Assembly: GCF_004963255.1 (NCBI RefSeq)
Contig: NZ_SUGA01000001.1
Span: 372,001-436,000, forward strand
Origin: Mesorhizobium sp.
Lineage (GTDB): Bacteria > Pseudomonadota > Alphaproteobacteria > Rhizobiales > Rhizobiaceae
Direction of reading: 5' to 3'
Length of the DNA stretch: 64,000 bases
The position numbers were made by a program, and so were the translations under genes. Positions 41,443-51,205 of the stretch are shown here, piece after piece. Position 1 is the first letter of the stretch; the number at the start of each line of letters is the position of its first letter. Below the pieces are notes generated by a model that was not told the origin of the DNA, did not search any database, and was given only the letters and a program-made list of their open reading frames with translations.

Positions 41443-42524
41443 CTCTTCTTGCGCCTCCCGGCCAATGCTGCGACCGCTTCCTTCAAGCCGGCGTAATGTG
41501 GCTTGGGATCGGCGGGTTTCGGCTCCCTGCCTACTTGCACCTGCTGCAGCTTCACAAACTTCCTGGGCAGCTTCGTGCTTACCCGCCCCACCAGGACGAT
41601 CCTGCCTTCATGCGGCACGATGGTCAGAGTGTCCGGTGTCACCATCTTGTGCTCTGTCCTGTCGTCGTACATGAAGCGCACCGGCACCGACAGCGCAGGC
41701 AGCTTGACCTTGAAGATACCGCCTTTGGTCATGCCGGCGCAGCCGAACATCATGCCTTCGGAAAGCTTGTCGAGCCATTGGTCCTCGGGCGCGGCCTGGA
41801 AATAGCGGTCGTCGAAATCCTGCGGCAGGAAGGGCAGGACGTTTTCCATCCAGTGCTTGTCATAGGTGCCGGCATAGCGCGCACGGTCCTTGGCAAAGCG
41901 CGGCACCGGGCCGAAGCCGATCGGGCGCGGCCGGTCGTTCCAGATGCGCATCCGCGACTGGGGGTGCTCGACGCATGGCAAAGGTGTGCCGTCAATATTG
42001 CCCTGGCCGGCAAGATAGCCGCTGCCGATGGGGTTGACCGCGTCGCTGCGATGCGTTGCCGGGTCTGGATCCGTTCGATCGGTGCCGCCGAAGGTGAGGT
42101 GCCATGCCAGGGGCATCGAAACGAAGGGTGTCGGCCGGGAAGCCTGGATGCCAAGCCCGCCCCTGAACCAGCGCCTCTGGCCGGTAACCACCGCCCGCTT
42201 GTCCAATCCCGGGCCGACCAGGCGCACTTCGACCGATTCGGCCTGTTGTCCAGGCGGCGCCATCGCCACCGCATCGAGCAGGACCTCGCATTTGGGCTTG
42301 ACGGGAGCGAAGTCAGTCTCGACGCGGATGGAGGTGGATTCCGGATCGCCGTAATGCGTATCGGCGTACACGAAAGGCGACTGCGCTTTGCTGGGCGTAC
42401 AGTTCCCTTGCTCATCGACATCGTATGTCGCGCGCACGACCGCGACGCAAAACTTGACGCAATGCTTGTCCTGATAGGGAAAAGTCTCGGCGAGAAACGG
42501 CGTAGTGTTCTGGCTGACGAACAT
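41439..42524 (-). CDS. DUF2169-family T6SS effector adaptor
   Basis: A 361-residue DUF2169 protein from the ATG at 42524 (MFVSQNTTPFLAETFPYQDK), which overlaps the tagF stop. Typical stretches are RRWFRGGLGIQASRPTPFVS, LAWHLTFGGTD, NPIGSGYLAG and GFGPVPR. DUF2169 proteins act as chaperones or adaptors that load PAAR-like (DUF4150) effectors onto VgrG. Such an effector gene lies two genes downstream. It has no signal peptide and ends in a lysine/arginine-rich tail (LAGRRKKR). Confidence 0.87.
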   Translation of the reverse strand: MFVSQNTTPFLAETFPYQDKHCVKFCVAVVRATYDVDEQGNCTPSKAQSPFVYADTHYGDPESTSIRVETDFAPVKPKCEVLLDAVAMAPPGQQAESVEVRLVGPGLDKRAVVTGQRRWFRGGLGIQASRPTPFVSMPLAWHLTFGGTDRTDPDPATHRSDAVNPIGSGYLAGQGNIDGTPLPCVEHPQSRMRIWNDRPRPIGFGPVPRFAKDRARYAGTYDKHWMENVLPFLPQDFDDRYFQAAPEDQWLDKLSEGMMFGCAGMTKGGIFKVKLPALSVPVRFMYDDRTEHKMVTPDTLTIVPHEGRIVLVGRVSTKLPRKFVKLQQVQVGREPKPADPKPHYAGLKEAVAALAGRRKKR

Positions 42525-43066
42525 CAACTGGTCTCCCAACTCGCCGCAAAAATCTGCTCCAGCGTCGGTTGCGGCGCCTGCGGATCGACGTCGAAAATAT
42601 CCGTATGCGCCGTCCACGCCACGAGGTCGCCGATGACATCGCCTTCGCCGCTGACAATTGGAACCGGCAGGGCAGCCAGCGCGGCGTCGAGTTCGTCGGA
42701 CGCCAGCTCGCCCCGCTGCGCGGCCAGGGCCGGGGTCTCGATGCTTTCAAACCATGCGTCGGCATAAGCCAGCTTGAGGGGCGCCTCCGGGAGCCTTGCG
42801 ACGACGCTCAACGGAAATTGCCTGCCAACCCGGTCGGCGCTTTGCAGCACGATGCCCGCCGAGGCGCCGAAGGAAGCGGGGCCGGCCAGAAAGCGCAGCG
42901 CCGTGCCCATTGGCCAGGTCTCGAGCCCGAACAACGGCACGATGTGCTGCGCCAGCCAGCGGTCCCACACACGCACGAAATCGCCCGGCAGCCGCCGCGT
43001 CACGAAGTCGCCGGCGGCGGGCATCTTGCCGTAGAAGCCGGGCAGGATCAGATCTGCGGCGGACAT
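42524..43066 (-). CDS. tagF: TagF/ImpM, T6SS regulator
   Basis: A 180-residue TagF protein from the ATG at 43066 (MSAADLILPGFYGKMPAAGDF); the N-terminal GFYGKxPxxGDFxxRRLP pattern is diagnostic. In other species TagF represses T6SS assembly post-translationally through Fha. Its start overlaps the tssM stop by 19 bases, and its end overlaps the DUF2169 ATG. It is a stand-alone TagF rather than the TagF-PppA fusion of some bacteria; the phosphatase is in module A. Confidence 0.92.
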   Translation of the reverse strand: MSAADLILPGFYGKMPAAGDFVTRRLPGDFVRVWDRWLAQHIVPLFGLETWPMGTALRFLAGPASFGASAGIVLQSADRVGRQFPLSVVARLPEAPLKLAYADAWFESIETPALAAQRGELASDELDAALAALPVPIVSGEGDVIGDLVAWTAHTDIFDVDPQAPQPTLEQIFAASWETS

Positions 43067-46000
43067 GTGAACTTCTTGAACATCTCTAGCGTGTACGGGT
43101 TCTCGACGCTGGCCGCCTTGAGCTCGAAGTCGGCCCACATCCCCTTGGTGCCGAGCCGCAGGCTGTAGACGTCGGTGAGCTTGGTGGCGTTGAAGCGGCC
43201 GCCGCGCAGCATTCTGAGCCACGCCCAACTGCCCGTTTCGTTGAGCATCACTTCGGGCGAGCCGTCGACCGGCTGGAAGGCGAGCGAGATCACGCCGGTG
43301 CCGTCCTTGCCGGGCCATGTCATCGGCTGCGGCCGGGTCGCGTTGTTGTAATAGACGAGGTTCTGGCCATCGAGGTTGAGCGTCACCCGCGCCACGTTGG
43401 GCGACAGGTCCTTCGGCTCCAGCGTGAAATTCATCACCGGCCCGGTGCCGCCGGGGAAGAGATCGTCGCGGATGTGACGCGCCTGCTCGAAGGCTGCCAG
43501 CGCCGCCGGATCGAGGCCGAAATCGGCGCGCCATTTCCACGGCTCGCTGGCGGTGTCGACATAGTTGATCAGATGGTCGTTGGTGAAGGCGTCGATCAGC
43601 CCGGTCGGCCCGAACAGACGCTGGAAGTCGCGCACATTGACGTCGACGGCGCTTTCCGGACTGAACGGATAGCGGTTGTTGAGCGCTGCCTGGCAGAAGG
43701 GCAGGATGTCGGCCCGCCAGATGGCGTTGAGCTCATTGGTGACCGCCTTCTGCGACAGGCCGCTGGTGTCGCCGGCGATGCCGCCCAGCCAGTCGTTGAT
43801 CGGCGAAGGCAGGATCTGCGCTTGTCTCGCGACCGCGCCCGTCAGTTCGGCCAGCCCGCCCTGCTTCTTGATGGCGTCCTGCGGGTCAGGGTTTGCGGTG
43901 ACCGTCTGCAGCACATTGGACAGCGCCGTCAGCGCCACGACGGCGGCGTCGAGCGCCGGCGGCTGGCCGTCGACCTGCGCGATCGTGCCCTTGAGCGGCT
44001 TGAAATGCTCGGCCACCAGGCTGCCGGTCATGTCGACCTGATCGGCCGAGCCCGCGCGCGGCAGCAGTTTCGCGCCGGTCTTCACCACCTTGCCCAATTT
44101 GCCGAGCTTGCTCAAAAGCTTCGAGCCGGTCTTGGCGGCGCCGCCGCTCTTGTCGTCGGCGGCTGCGTCGTCGGAGCGCGTGAGGTCGGTCTCCTGCACC
44201 ACCGCGGTCAGCAGGCGCTTCAGCGCGGAGTCGGCGCTGGACAGATCCTTGAGGTTCTCGCTCGCGACGTTGAGATCGGTCAGCGGCGCCAGCCGCATAT
44301 CGCGCAGGAAGGAATCCCACTGCGCGATATAGTCGTCGTAATAGAGCTTCAATATGTCTTCCGACAGCGCCGAGACCGAGGTCTCCGAATTCTCCGAGCA
44401 GCCGCCGGCAAACACAGCGCGGTCGAGCGCGGCCTGGCCGGCGACATCTTCGACCCGGTCGAGGATCGCGTCATGGAAACCGGCATAGGTGTATGGGCCC
44501 GGCACGCCGACCCTCAGCGTCTTGTCGGAGCGGCGCGCGAACACCTTGGCGCCGTTCGGTCCGGCGAAATTGGCCGGCACCCATTCCTTGACGGCGGCGA
44601 CTTCCGGATCGGCCAGCAACTGCTTATAGGCGCGCTCCGGCAGCGAGATCGTGCACACCGTCTTCAGCGCCTCGGCGACCAGTTCCTTGTCCGGCGCGAT
44701 ATAGCTGTCGTCGACCGCCATGCGGCCGATCGCGGCAAGCTGGTGCTGTTCGGCGTCCGCGGTCGGGAAGGGCGGCGCGGGCGCGAATTGCGGCAGGCTG
44801 TTCACCCACCAGTTCTGCACGAAATCGGTATCCATCTGCGACAGGCCGGTCATCATGCGATAGGTCTTCAGCGCGCCGAGCATGAAATCCGGATCGCGGA
44901 TCTGCCGCCACATCGTGGCTTCGAGCAACGCGACCATATGCGGCTCGAGCACGTTGCGCAGCGCATGGTCGTAAGTGTCGGTCTGCGCGCGGATGAGTTC
45001 GGCCGAAGCGGTCGGGCCGAGCAAATTGTGGACGGCATCCGGCGGTGCCGTACGGGCCGCTGCCACCGCATCCATCGCCGCCAGCGCGCCGTCCATGGTC
45101 GGCTGCTCGACCGCGGCCGGCATGGCGGCGACGTCGGTCAGCGGCTGCTGCAAAGCTTCGAACTGGCCAGCCTGCTCGGTGATCGCGTTGCGGTTGTCGA
45201 GATAGGACCAGGTGAACAGCCCGCCAGCGAGCAGCGCCGCGAGCGCGCAGGCCGCTGCCGCGCCGCGCCAGATCCAGGCGCGGCGGCGCTGCGCCAGCGG
45301 ATCGAACGTGCCAAGGCCGGCCTCCTTGAAAATCACCTCGGTGAGCAGATTGCGCAGGAAGAAGCTGCGCTTCTCGACACGCGCCGCCGGCATGGCGCGG
45401 CGCGGCGGCAGCCCGAAGGAGGACGACAGCGCCGCGGTTAGCCGGTCGATCGGCGCGCCTTCCTGCGTCGCCGAGGTCAGGTAAAGGCCGCGCAGCCATG
45501 CGGCCTCCTCGTAGCGGCTCTCGCCGAACATCGCCTCGACCAGCACCTGGATCGGCTCCGACAGGCTGGCGAGCTGCGCCGGGAAGCGGAAGATCTCGGC
45601 GCGCTGGCCAAGCTTGTCCTCGTCCTCCAGCCGCGGCACCAGCCGCCGCTCCAGCTCGGAGGCGAGCCTGGCAAGCTCGGTCTGGATCATGCCGGCGTTG
45701 ACGCGGGCGTCGAGCGGAAAAGTCGTCCCCCACACCTGCTCGCGCGCCGTCGTCGACAAGCCGCCGAAGAAAGCTTCGAAGCCTTTGATCAGGTCGGCCT
45801 TGGTCAGCATCAGGTAGACGGGCAGGCGGATCTCCAGCCGATCGTTCAGCTCCGCCAGCCGGCGGCGGATTTTTCGGCCATGCGCCTTGATCGCCTCGTC
45901 GCCCTCCGACAGCACGTCGATCGACAGTGCGACGATGACGCCGTTGAGCGCACGGCGGCCCCGGTGCTTCTTCAACAGGTCGAGGAAGCCCAGCCATTCC

Positions 46001-46590
46001 GTCGCGTCGACATCCGGCTGGCTCTCCTGCTGGACATAGCGGCCGGCCGTGTCGATCAGCACCGCGTTTTCCGAGAAGAACCAGTCGCAATTGCGCGTGC
46101 CGCCGACACCTTGCAGGTCGTCGGTCAGGTCGATCGGGAAATTGAGTCCCGACTGGCGCAAGGCCGTGGTCTTGCCGGTGGCCGGCGGACCGACGATCAC
46201 ATACCAGGGCATCTCGCGCAGGAATTTCCGGCCGCCGAGCTTGCGCCGCTTGAGCTCGGCCATCACCTCACCGAACTTGGCGCCGACAGCCGCGACGCTC
46301 TCCTCGCCGGGCGTGAGCTGCTTTTCCTGGACAGGCGCCGCGATCTCGGCGACGAACATGCGGTTGGCGCGGATCGCGCGGCGCTGCGCGATGATCAGCC
46401 AGATCAGCCATAGGATGATCAGCCCGGCGATGATGGCGATGCGCACATTGTCGGACTCGAACGGCGCGTAAGGGCCAACCTGCACGATCGGCCCGAACAC
46501 CCAGATCAGCAGTGAAAGCAGCGCGATGCCGATCAGCGTCCACAGGAAACGCGAGGTGATGACGGCCCAGAGGAAGCGCAGGATGAACAT
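43048..46590 (-). CDS. tssM: TssM (IcmF), core-operon copy (module B)
   Basis: A 1180-residue IcmF protein. Two N-terminal helices (about 16-33 and 51-68), Walker A GPPATGKT (134-141), a third helix near 440-460 (WRGAAAACALAALLAGGLF) and a long periplasmic part. The C-terminus ends FKKFTCPPQI. It spans inner membrane and periplasm, contacts TssL and TssJ, and forms the membrane complex. It starts one base after the tssL stop and overlaps tagF at its end. Confidence 0.95.
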   Translation of the reverse strand: MFILRFLWAVITSRFLWTLIGIALLSLLIWVFGPIVQVGPYAPFESDNVRIAIIAGLIILWLIWLIIAQRRAIRANRMFVAEIAAPVQEKQLTPGEESVAAVGAKFGEVMAELKRRKLGGRKFLREMPWYVIVGPPATGKTTALRQSGLNFPIDLTDDLQGVGGTRNCDWFFSENAVLIDTAGRYVQQESQPDVDATEWLGFLDLLKKHRGRRALNGVIVALSIDVLSEGDEAIKAHGRKIRRRLAELNDRLEIRLPVYLMLTKADLIKGFEAFFGGLSTTAREQVWGTTFPLDARVNAGMIQTELARLASELERRLVPRLEDEDKLGQRAEIFRFPAQLASLSEPIQVLVEAMFGESRYEEAAWLRGLYLTSATQEGAPIDRLTAALSSSFGLPPRRAMPAARVEKRSFFLRNLLTEVIFKEAGLGTFDPLAQRRRAWIWRGAAAACALAALLAGGLFTWSYLDNRNAITEQAGQFEALQQPLTDVAAMPAAVEQPTMDGALAAMDAVAAARTAPPDAVHNLLGPTASAELIRAQTDTYDHALRNVLEPHMVALLEATMWRQIRDPDFMLGALKTYRMMTGLSQMDTDFVQNWWVNSLPQFAPAPPFPTADAEQHQLAAIGRMAVDDSYIAPDKELVAEALKTVCTISLPERAYKQLLADPEVAAVKEWVPANFAGPNGAKVFARRSDKTLRVGVPGPYTYAGFHDAILDRVEDVAGQAALDRAVFAGGCSENSETSVSALSEDILKLYYDDYIAQWDSFLRDMRLAPLTDLNVASENLKDLSSADSALKRLLTAVVQETDLTRSDDAAADDKSGGAAKTGSKLLSKLGKLGKVVKTGAKLLPRAGSADQVDMTGSLVAEHFKPLKGTIAQVDGQPPALDAAVVALTALSNVLQTVTANPDPQDAIKKQGGLAELTGAVARQAQILPSPINDWLGGIAGDTSGLSQKAVTNELNAIWRADILPFCQAALNNRYPFSPESAVDVNVRDFQRLFGPTGLIDAFTNDHLINYVDTASEPWKWRADFGLDPAALAAFEQARHIRDDLFPGGTGPVMNFTLEPKDLSPNVARVTLNLDGQNLVYYNNATRPQPMTWPGKDGTGVISLAFQPVDGSPEVMLNETGSWAWLRMLRGGRFNATKLTDVYSLRLGTKGMWADFELKAASVENPYTLEMFKKFTCPPQI

Positions 46591-46591
46591 C

Positions 46592-47920
46592 TCAGAGCCT
46601 CTTCTCGACCAGGACCTCGACGCGCCGGTTGAGCGCGCGGCCTTCCCGAGTGGAATTGTCGGCCACCGGATCTGTTTCGGCGCGACCCTCGGATGAGATG
46701 CTCTCCGGCGGCACGCCGGCCTGCACCAGAAGCTTGGCTATGGTCTCGGCGCGCGCTTCCGACAGGCGCTGGTTGCTGGCAAGCGGGTTCGACTTCTGCA
46801 GGCGCACATTGTCGGTATGGCCGACGACGGTGATCTTTCCGATCAGCTCCTTGTTGTCCAGGATAACCTTGGCGATCGACGCGATCAGCGGCTCGTAACC
46901 CTCGGTCAGCGTCGGCCGCGACGACTGGAACAGCTCGGGATTGGAGGACTGGATGATGAGCTTCGCCAGCGAGACGCTCTCGGTGCCGCTGAGCGCGCCT
47001 TTGAGGTCATCCGGCGCCGCGGCCTTGAACTCGGGCAGCAGCGCGAAATCGACCGGCTGCGGCGCTTCGGGTTCGGGCGCATCCTGCTTGGGCGCGGCGC
47101 GGGTGACGTCGCCGCGCGAGGCCGGCGGCAGCGTGCGCACCAGCGCGGAAAGCTCGACGGCCTGGCTGCTCAAGCCCATCGACAGGCCGGCATATGCGGC
47201 AGCGGCGACGACAATCGCGGCAAGCGCCATCACCCAGATCGGCACGATGAAACGCTGCGGCTCGTCGGACGCGATCACGCCCTTCCAGTTCGGCGACAGC
47301 GGCGAATCCTCGGCATCCGCATTGCGCAAGAAGCGCGCCGCAGCTACCCGCACGGCGTTGAGCGAACGGTCGCCGGCCCGGCCTGGCACCCGGTACTTGC
47401 CGCGGAAGCCGAGCGCCAGGCAGTAATATTGCAGCTCCAACATTTCGCGGTCGCGGTTTGGATGCCGCTCCAGCTCGTCGAGACGGGTGAAGAACTGGGT
47501 ACCGGCATCGACGTCGCCGCGCAGCATCACCACAAGCGGCTGGCGCGGCCAGGCGCTGGCGCCGCCCCATGGCGTGTTGAGCGCGAGGTCATCGAGCAGC
47601 GCCGCCACGGCCCAGGCCGCTTGGTCGGCGCGCTCCAGCGAGGCGCCCGAGGCAACAGCGGCGTCGCGCGCCCGCACCAGTTCGTCGAGCAGGCGTGTGC
47701 GCATCACTTCCGGGTTCTCCGGCGCCAGCGCGCTTTCGAGCTCCGGCGCGAATTCGAGCAGCGGCGCGAAGATGTTGATCAGCGTATTGGGATGGGCGCG
47801 CGCCCGCTTGACCGGCGCGCCCGGCGCCAGCGGCGCCATCGGCCGGGGCGCCGCACCGGTCAGCCGGATGCGTGTGCGCTCGCGATCCTCCGACAGTCCG
47901 AAGGGATCATCCCGGCTCAT
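46592..47920 (-). CDS. tssL: TssL (DotU/ImpK) with OmpA-type extension, core-operon copy (module B)
   Basis: A 442-residue protein: DotU domain about 45-210 (LDDLALNTPWGGASAWPRQPL, then LELQYYCLALGFRGKYRV are family hallmarks), one membrane helix at 224-246, and an OmpA/peptidoglycan-binding domain about 320-442 with VVGHTDN and NRRVEVLVEKRL at the end. It lacks the 90-residue proline-rich leader of the module A copy. Five bases separate it from tssK, one from tssM. Confidence 0.95.
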   Translation of the reverse strand: MSRDDPFGLSEDRERTRIRLTGAAPRPMAPLAPGAPVKRARAHPNTLINIFAPLLEFAPELESALAPENPEVMRTRLLDELVRARDAAVASGASLERADQAAWAVAALLDDLALNTPWGGASAWPRQPLVVMLRGDVDAGTQFFTRLDELERHPNRDREMLELQYYCLALGFRGKYRVPGRAGDRSLNAVRVAAARFLRNADAEDSPLSPNWKGVIASDEPQRFIVPIWVMALAAIVVAAAAYAGLSMGLSSQAVELSALVRTLPPASRGDVTRAAPKQDAPEPEAPQPVDFALLPEFKAAAPDDLKGALSGTESVSLAKLIIQSSNPELFQSSRPTLTEGYEPLIASIAKVILDNKELIGKITVVGHTDNVRLQKSNPLASNQRLSEARAETIAKLLVQAGVPPESISSEGRAETDPVADNSTREGRALNRRVEVLVEKRL

Positions 47921-47924
47921 GACT

Positions 47925-49259
47925 TCACCTGTTCACCGAATAGCAGTCGACCTGCGGCTCGCTCGGCAGCACGCCGGAAACGCCGATGACGAAGCCCGGA
48001 GCGTCGAGCAGCGAGGCCCAGTGCTCGCTCTTCTGGTCGAGCTCCAGGCACAGCCGGTCGCCGTCATAGGGGATCTCGCGGGGCTGCGAGTGCAGCGGCT
48101 TCAGCGGAATGCCAGGCAGGCGCGATTTCCACAGGCCCTCGAACTGGTCGGCCGAGCCGACCGTCGCCTGGTTGACGAAGATCTTGCGCAGCGCGTCTTC
48201 CGAAAGCTCGGAGCCGACGCGGATGACGATGCGGCTGGCAACCAGCAGCTTCGGGTTGTCGATCCGCACCTTCCAGACATTGGTCGCGTGTCGCATGACC
48301 GGCAGCGCGCGCGACTTCGGCTCGATGTAGCGCAGGCTGAGGATGAGCGAACGCAGGGCGTCGGCCAGCGCCATATAGGCGGGGCCGGGCGCCATGTGGT
48401 CGTAGGCCGGCAATTCGCCGAGCCGCCGCGAGCTCGAGCCGTAGGTTGCCATCTCGCCGGCGAGGCCGGCAAGCTCGAGATAAAGCTCGGCCGGATGGAA
48501 GACGTCCTGCGCCAGCATATGCGCCAACCGCGGCCGCGCGGCATTGGCGAGGTGCAGCATCAAAAGGTCCTCGACGCTGCGGCCGGCGCCGCCCATCACC
48601 ATCTTGCCATGCGCTTCGGCGATCTGGTCGAGGCCGGTGACGACCTCCTGCAGCAATTGCCGGTACCAGTGCACGGCGCCGGTGATCAGTGTCGGCGGCA
48701 GGAAGGACTGGTCGAGCGAGACGCCGCCATCGGCGCGCACGCCCGTGATGTCGGCGACCGGCAGCGCCGTGTAACCGCCGACCGACTTGCCGGGCGCCAG
48801 CAGCACCGCTTGCGGCCGGGCGATCTCGATCTCCTCCGGATCGGCGCCGCCGTGCACGGCGTCACGCACCGGGACGATCTTGCCGTGGTAGCGCGCGCCG
48901 GTCGATGCGGCATGCGCCGGATCGAAGCCGACGCCGCCGGGCGGCTCGAGCGGCAGCGCCACCAGTACCGGCCCGGCGCCGGTGTCGGCCGTGACCGGCA
49001 GCGGCTTAGGCGCATCCATCAGCTCCGGGATGGAGAAGGGCGTGCCGTCCGGGAAGATGCCCCGGGCGGATACGATCGACACTTGGCCGGCGTCGAGCAG
49101 CGACTGGTCGAGCGTCAGCTGCTGGAAGCCGAACGTATGGAGCTGGCCCGCCTGCAAGGCGCCGCGCACCATCCCCTCGAAGAACCGGTCCTGCTGCTGG
49201 AAATGCTGGGTCCTCAAGAAGAGCCCCTCGGACCACAGCACCCTGTTTGCGTCGCTCAT
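47925..49259 (-). CDS. tssK: TssK (ImpJ/VasE), T6SS baseplate protein
   Basis: A 444-residue TssK beginning at ATG 49259 (MSDANRVLWSEGLFLRTQHF), a strongly conserved N-terminus (W-EGLFL-PQHFQQ). Further conserved parts are PYDGDRLCLELD near the end and DQSFLPPTL in the middle. TssK trimers join the baseplate (TssEFG) to the membrane complex. It lies between tssJ and tssL in the core operon. A longer in-frame extension upstream crosses tssJ and is rejected. Confidence 0.95.
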   Translation of the reverse strand: MSDANRVLWSEGLFLRTQHFQQQDRFFEGMVRGALQAGQLHTFGFQQLTLDQSLLDAGQVSIVSARGIFPDGTPFSIPELMDAPKPLPVTADTGAGPVLVALPLEPPGGVGFDPAHAASTGARYHGKIVPVRDAVHGGADPEEIEIARPQAVLLAPGKSVGGYTALPVADITGVRADGGVSLDQSFLPPTLITGAVHWYRQLLQEVVTGLDQIAEAHGKMVMGGAGRSVEDLLMLHLANAARPRLAHMLAQDVFHPAELYLELAGLAGEMATYGSSSRRLGELPAYDHMAPGPAYMALADALRSLILSLRYIEPKSRALPVMRHATNVWKVRIDNPKLLVASRIVIRVGSELSEDALRKIFVNQATVGSADQFEGLWKSRLPGIPLKPLHSQPREIPYDGDRLCLELDQKSEHWASLLDAPGFVIGVSGVLPSEPQVDCYSVNR

Positions 49260-49294
49260 GCTGCCACTCTCTGCACTGCCCTGTTGACGCTTCG

Positions 49295-49747
49295 CTAGGC
49301 GGATATGCCGCCTTTGCCGAGGCTGACATTGATGGTGAATTTCGACCCCGGCGAAACCGACTTGGTCGTGCGCCAGTTGCGTCCGCCGGGTTCGCGGATC
49401 AGCGCGACGAAGCCGAGCGCCGTGGCGTTCGGCTCGACCGTGATGGTCTTGGCCGCCGTCCTGCCCGGCGCGACCGAGATCGCGTCCGAGCCGATCAGGT
49501 CGGCGCCCAGCGCCGAGCCCGCGTCGCCTTGCAGCGCGAAGTAATCGGCCGAGTTGAACTTGCCGGTGCTGGCAAGCCGCATGACCAGAACCGTCACCGG
49601 CCGGTCGCCGCCGCCCGGTCCCGGATTCATGCCGGCGCCGCCGGTCACGTTGACCGAGATCACCGATGGTTTCGGCGGGCCGCTCTGGCAAGCCGCAAGC
49701 AGCCCCGTCGCGCCGAGGGCAACGATGAATTCGCGTCTGTCGATCAT
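49295..49747 (-). CDS. tssJ: TssJ, T6SS outer-membrane lipoprotein
   Basis: A 150-residue lipoprotein. The N-terminus is MIDRREFIVALGATGLLAAC with the lipobox LLAAC at 16-20, so C20 would be lipidated. The mature part is a small beta-sandwich type with ADYFALQGD and the TssJ-like MRLASTGKFNSADYF segment. It anchors TssM to the outer membrane. It is the only tssJ in the window although tssL and tssM occur twice. The gene is between tagH and tssK, three bases after tagH. Confidence 0.9.
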   Translation of the reverse strand: MIDRREFIVALGATGLLAACQSGPPKPSVISVNVTGGAGMNPGPGGGDRPVTVLVMRLASTGKFNSADYFALQGDAGSALGADLIGSDAISVAPGRTAAKTITVEPNATALGFVALIREPGGRNWRTTKSVSPGSKFTINVSLGKGGISA

Positions 49748-49750
49748 GCT

Positions 49751-51205
49751 TCACTCCTCTTCATATGCGTCCCTGAAGTCTGCGCCGATCTCGCCCAGGA
49801 AGCTCGATTCCGCGCTCTGGGCGATGTCGCGATGGCGTTTCTGGTAGAGCTCCCACAGCTTGGCGTTGCGCCCGCCGGCGAGCAGATTGCCGATCGCGGA
49901 ATTGGACTTGAGCTCTTCTTCGATCGCGGCCGGATCGAAACGGTCGATCATGCGCCGCAGCGCCGCCTGCACGCCGCGCCAGGCGCGCACGTGATGTTGC
50001 GCGAGATCTTTGACAGCATCGCTGATCGCCGCCTCGCCGGAGAGAAAGCCGGGGCTGCGCTCGGCGATGATGGTGACGATGACGTCCTCGACCGTCGGCA
50101 GGAATTTGAGCGGGTTGACTTCCGAAGAACCGACCACCGTCTGTGCGACGCGCGCGCTCCCCTTCTCTTCGGCGCGCTTGCGCAGGAGCTGCATCAGGCC
50201 GTCGAGCATCAGCCTGTATTCGCGCCCGAACTTCTCCATCTCGGCGATCGCGTCACGCCCGGGAAAGTCGGCCTCCTCGACGCCCATGCCGCGCAGGAAT
50301 GCCGCGCGCAGCGCCATGTCGCTCGGCGCGGGCTGCGCTGCACGCGACGGCCGCGGCGCGGGAGCGGCGCGAGGCGACGGGACAGGGGGCTCGGGGACCT
50401 GCGCCGGTATTTCCCAGGGACGGGCGGCCTTCGGCTTCTCGGCCGGCCGCTGGATGCGATCGGCTGGATCGGCACCGTGGCCGGAAGCGGGCGTCGCGGC
50501 TGGCCCGAAGCTGAAATCGTCGAAGCCGGCGGTTTTGGGCGGGGTCTCGGGCATGTCGTTGCGCGCTGGCATGTCGCCAAAGCCGAACGGGTCAGCTCGG
50601 CCGGCGGCGGGCTCGTCGTTCGAGGCGGGCGTCGCCACCGGATCGAGGCTGAACGGGTCGTCGAAGGCCGGCGAGCTGCGCTGGTTCGAAGCGCGATCGT
50701 AAGCTCCGGGCACAGGCTGCTCGAACGGATCGGGCAGCCCGGCCGGGCGCGGCCGCTGCGGCTCCTCCTCGACCTTGGCCGAGAAGAAATCGTCGCCGCC
50801 GATACTGGCTGGCGTCCGCGCCTGTGGCGACGGCCATGCCGGCGCGGCGTTGGCGATCGGCGCCTGGCCGATCGAGGTGTGGCCGGTGCCCGGCTGGATC
50901 TCGACATGGAGCACATAGTCGCCCATGCGCAGCCGCATGCCGCTTTGCAGGCGGGTCGACCTGCCGGTTCCGAGCGGGCTGTCGGAGTCGTCAATAAACA
51001 ATCCGCTGCTCGACGTGTCGGTGACAAAATAGCCGTCGCGGCCGCCGCTGATCTTGCAGTGCGCGCGTGAAACGAACATGTCCGGGTCGTCGATCTGCCA
51101 GCCGGCATCGGCGCTGCGGCCGATCACCAACTCGCCCTCGTCCAGCCGGGTCTGCCTGACCAGTTGCGAGCGCGGGCCTTGTTCCAGGGTCAGCAGCAGG
51201 CTCAT
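49751..51205 (-). CDS. tagH: Fha/TagH, FHA-domain T6SS protein, core-operon copy (module B)
   Basis: A 484-residue protein. The FHA domain covers about 25-100: GR at 29-30, SRAH at 46-49 and SSGLFIDD at 67-74; the usual NGT turn is SSG here. A long Pro/Ala/Asp-rich linker of about 200 residues follows. The C-terminal VasC/ImpI domain (about 320-484) includes EYRLMLDGLMQLLRKRAEEK and WELYQKRHRDIAQSAES. It is the likely phospho-scaffold. It starts with an ATGA overlap on tssG. Confidence 0.9.
   Translation of the reverse strand: MSLLLTLEQGPRSQLVRQTRLDEGELVIGRSADAGWQIDDPDMFVSRAHCKISGGRDGYFVTDTSSSGLFIDDSDSPLGTGRSTRLQSGMRLRMGDYVLHVEIQPGTGHTSIGQAPIANAAPAWPSPQARTPASIGGDDFFSAKVEEEPQRPRPAGLPDPFEQPVPGAYDRASNQRSSPAFDDPFSLDPVATPASNDEPAAGRADPFGFGDMPARNDMPETPPKTAGFDDFSFGPAATPASGHGADPADRIQRPAEKPKAARPWEIPAQVPEPPVPSPRAAPAPRPSRAAQPAPSDMALRAAFLRGMGVEEADFPGRDAIAEMEKFGREYRLMLDGLMQLLRKRAEEKGSARVAQTVVGSSEVNPLKFLPTVEDVIVTIIAERSPGFLSGEAAISDAVKDLAQHHVRAWRGVQAALRRMIDRFDPAAIEEELKSNSAIGNLLAGGRNAKLWELYQKRHRDIAQSAESSFLGEIGADFRDAYEEE

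Noticed and set aside
43474..45441. 655-residue plus-strand frame opposite core tssM
   Set aside because: Shadow frame; tssM is intact on the other strand.
49260..49754. N-terminal extension of tssK over tssJ
   Set aside because: The stretch is a shifted frame of tssJ; TssK proteins begin at the MSDANRVLW-type sequence.
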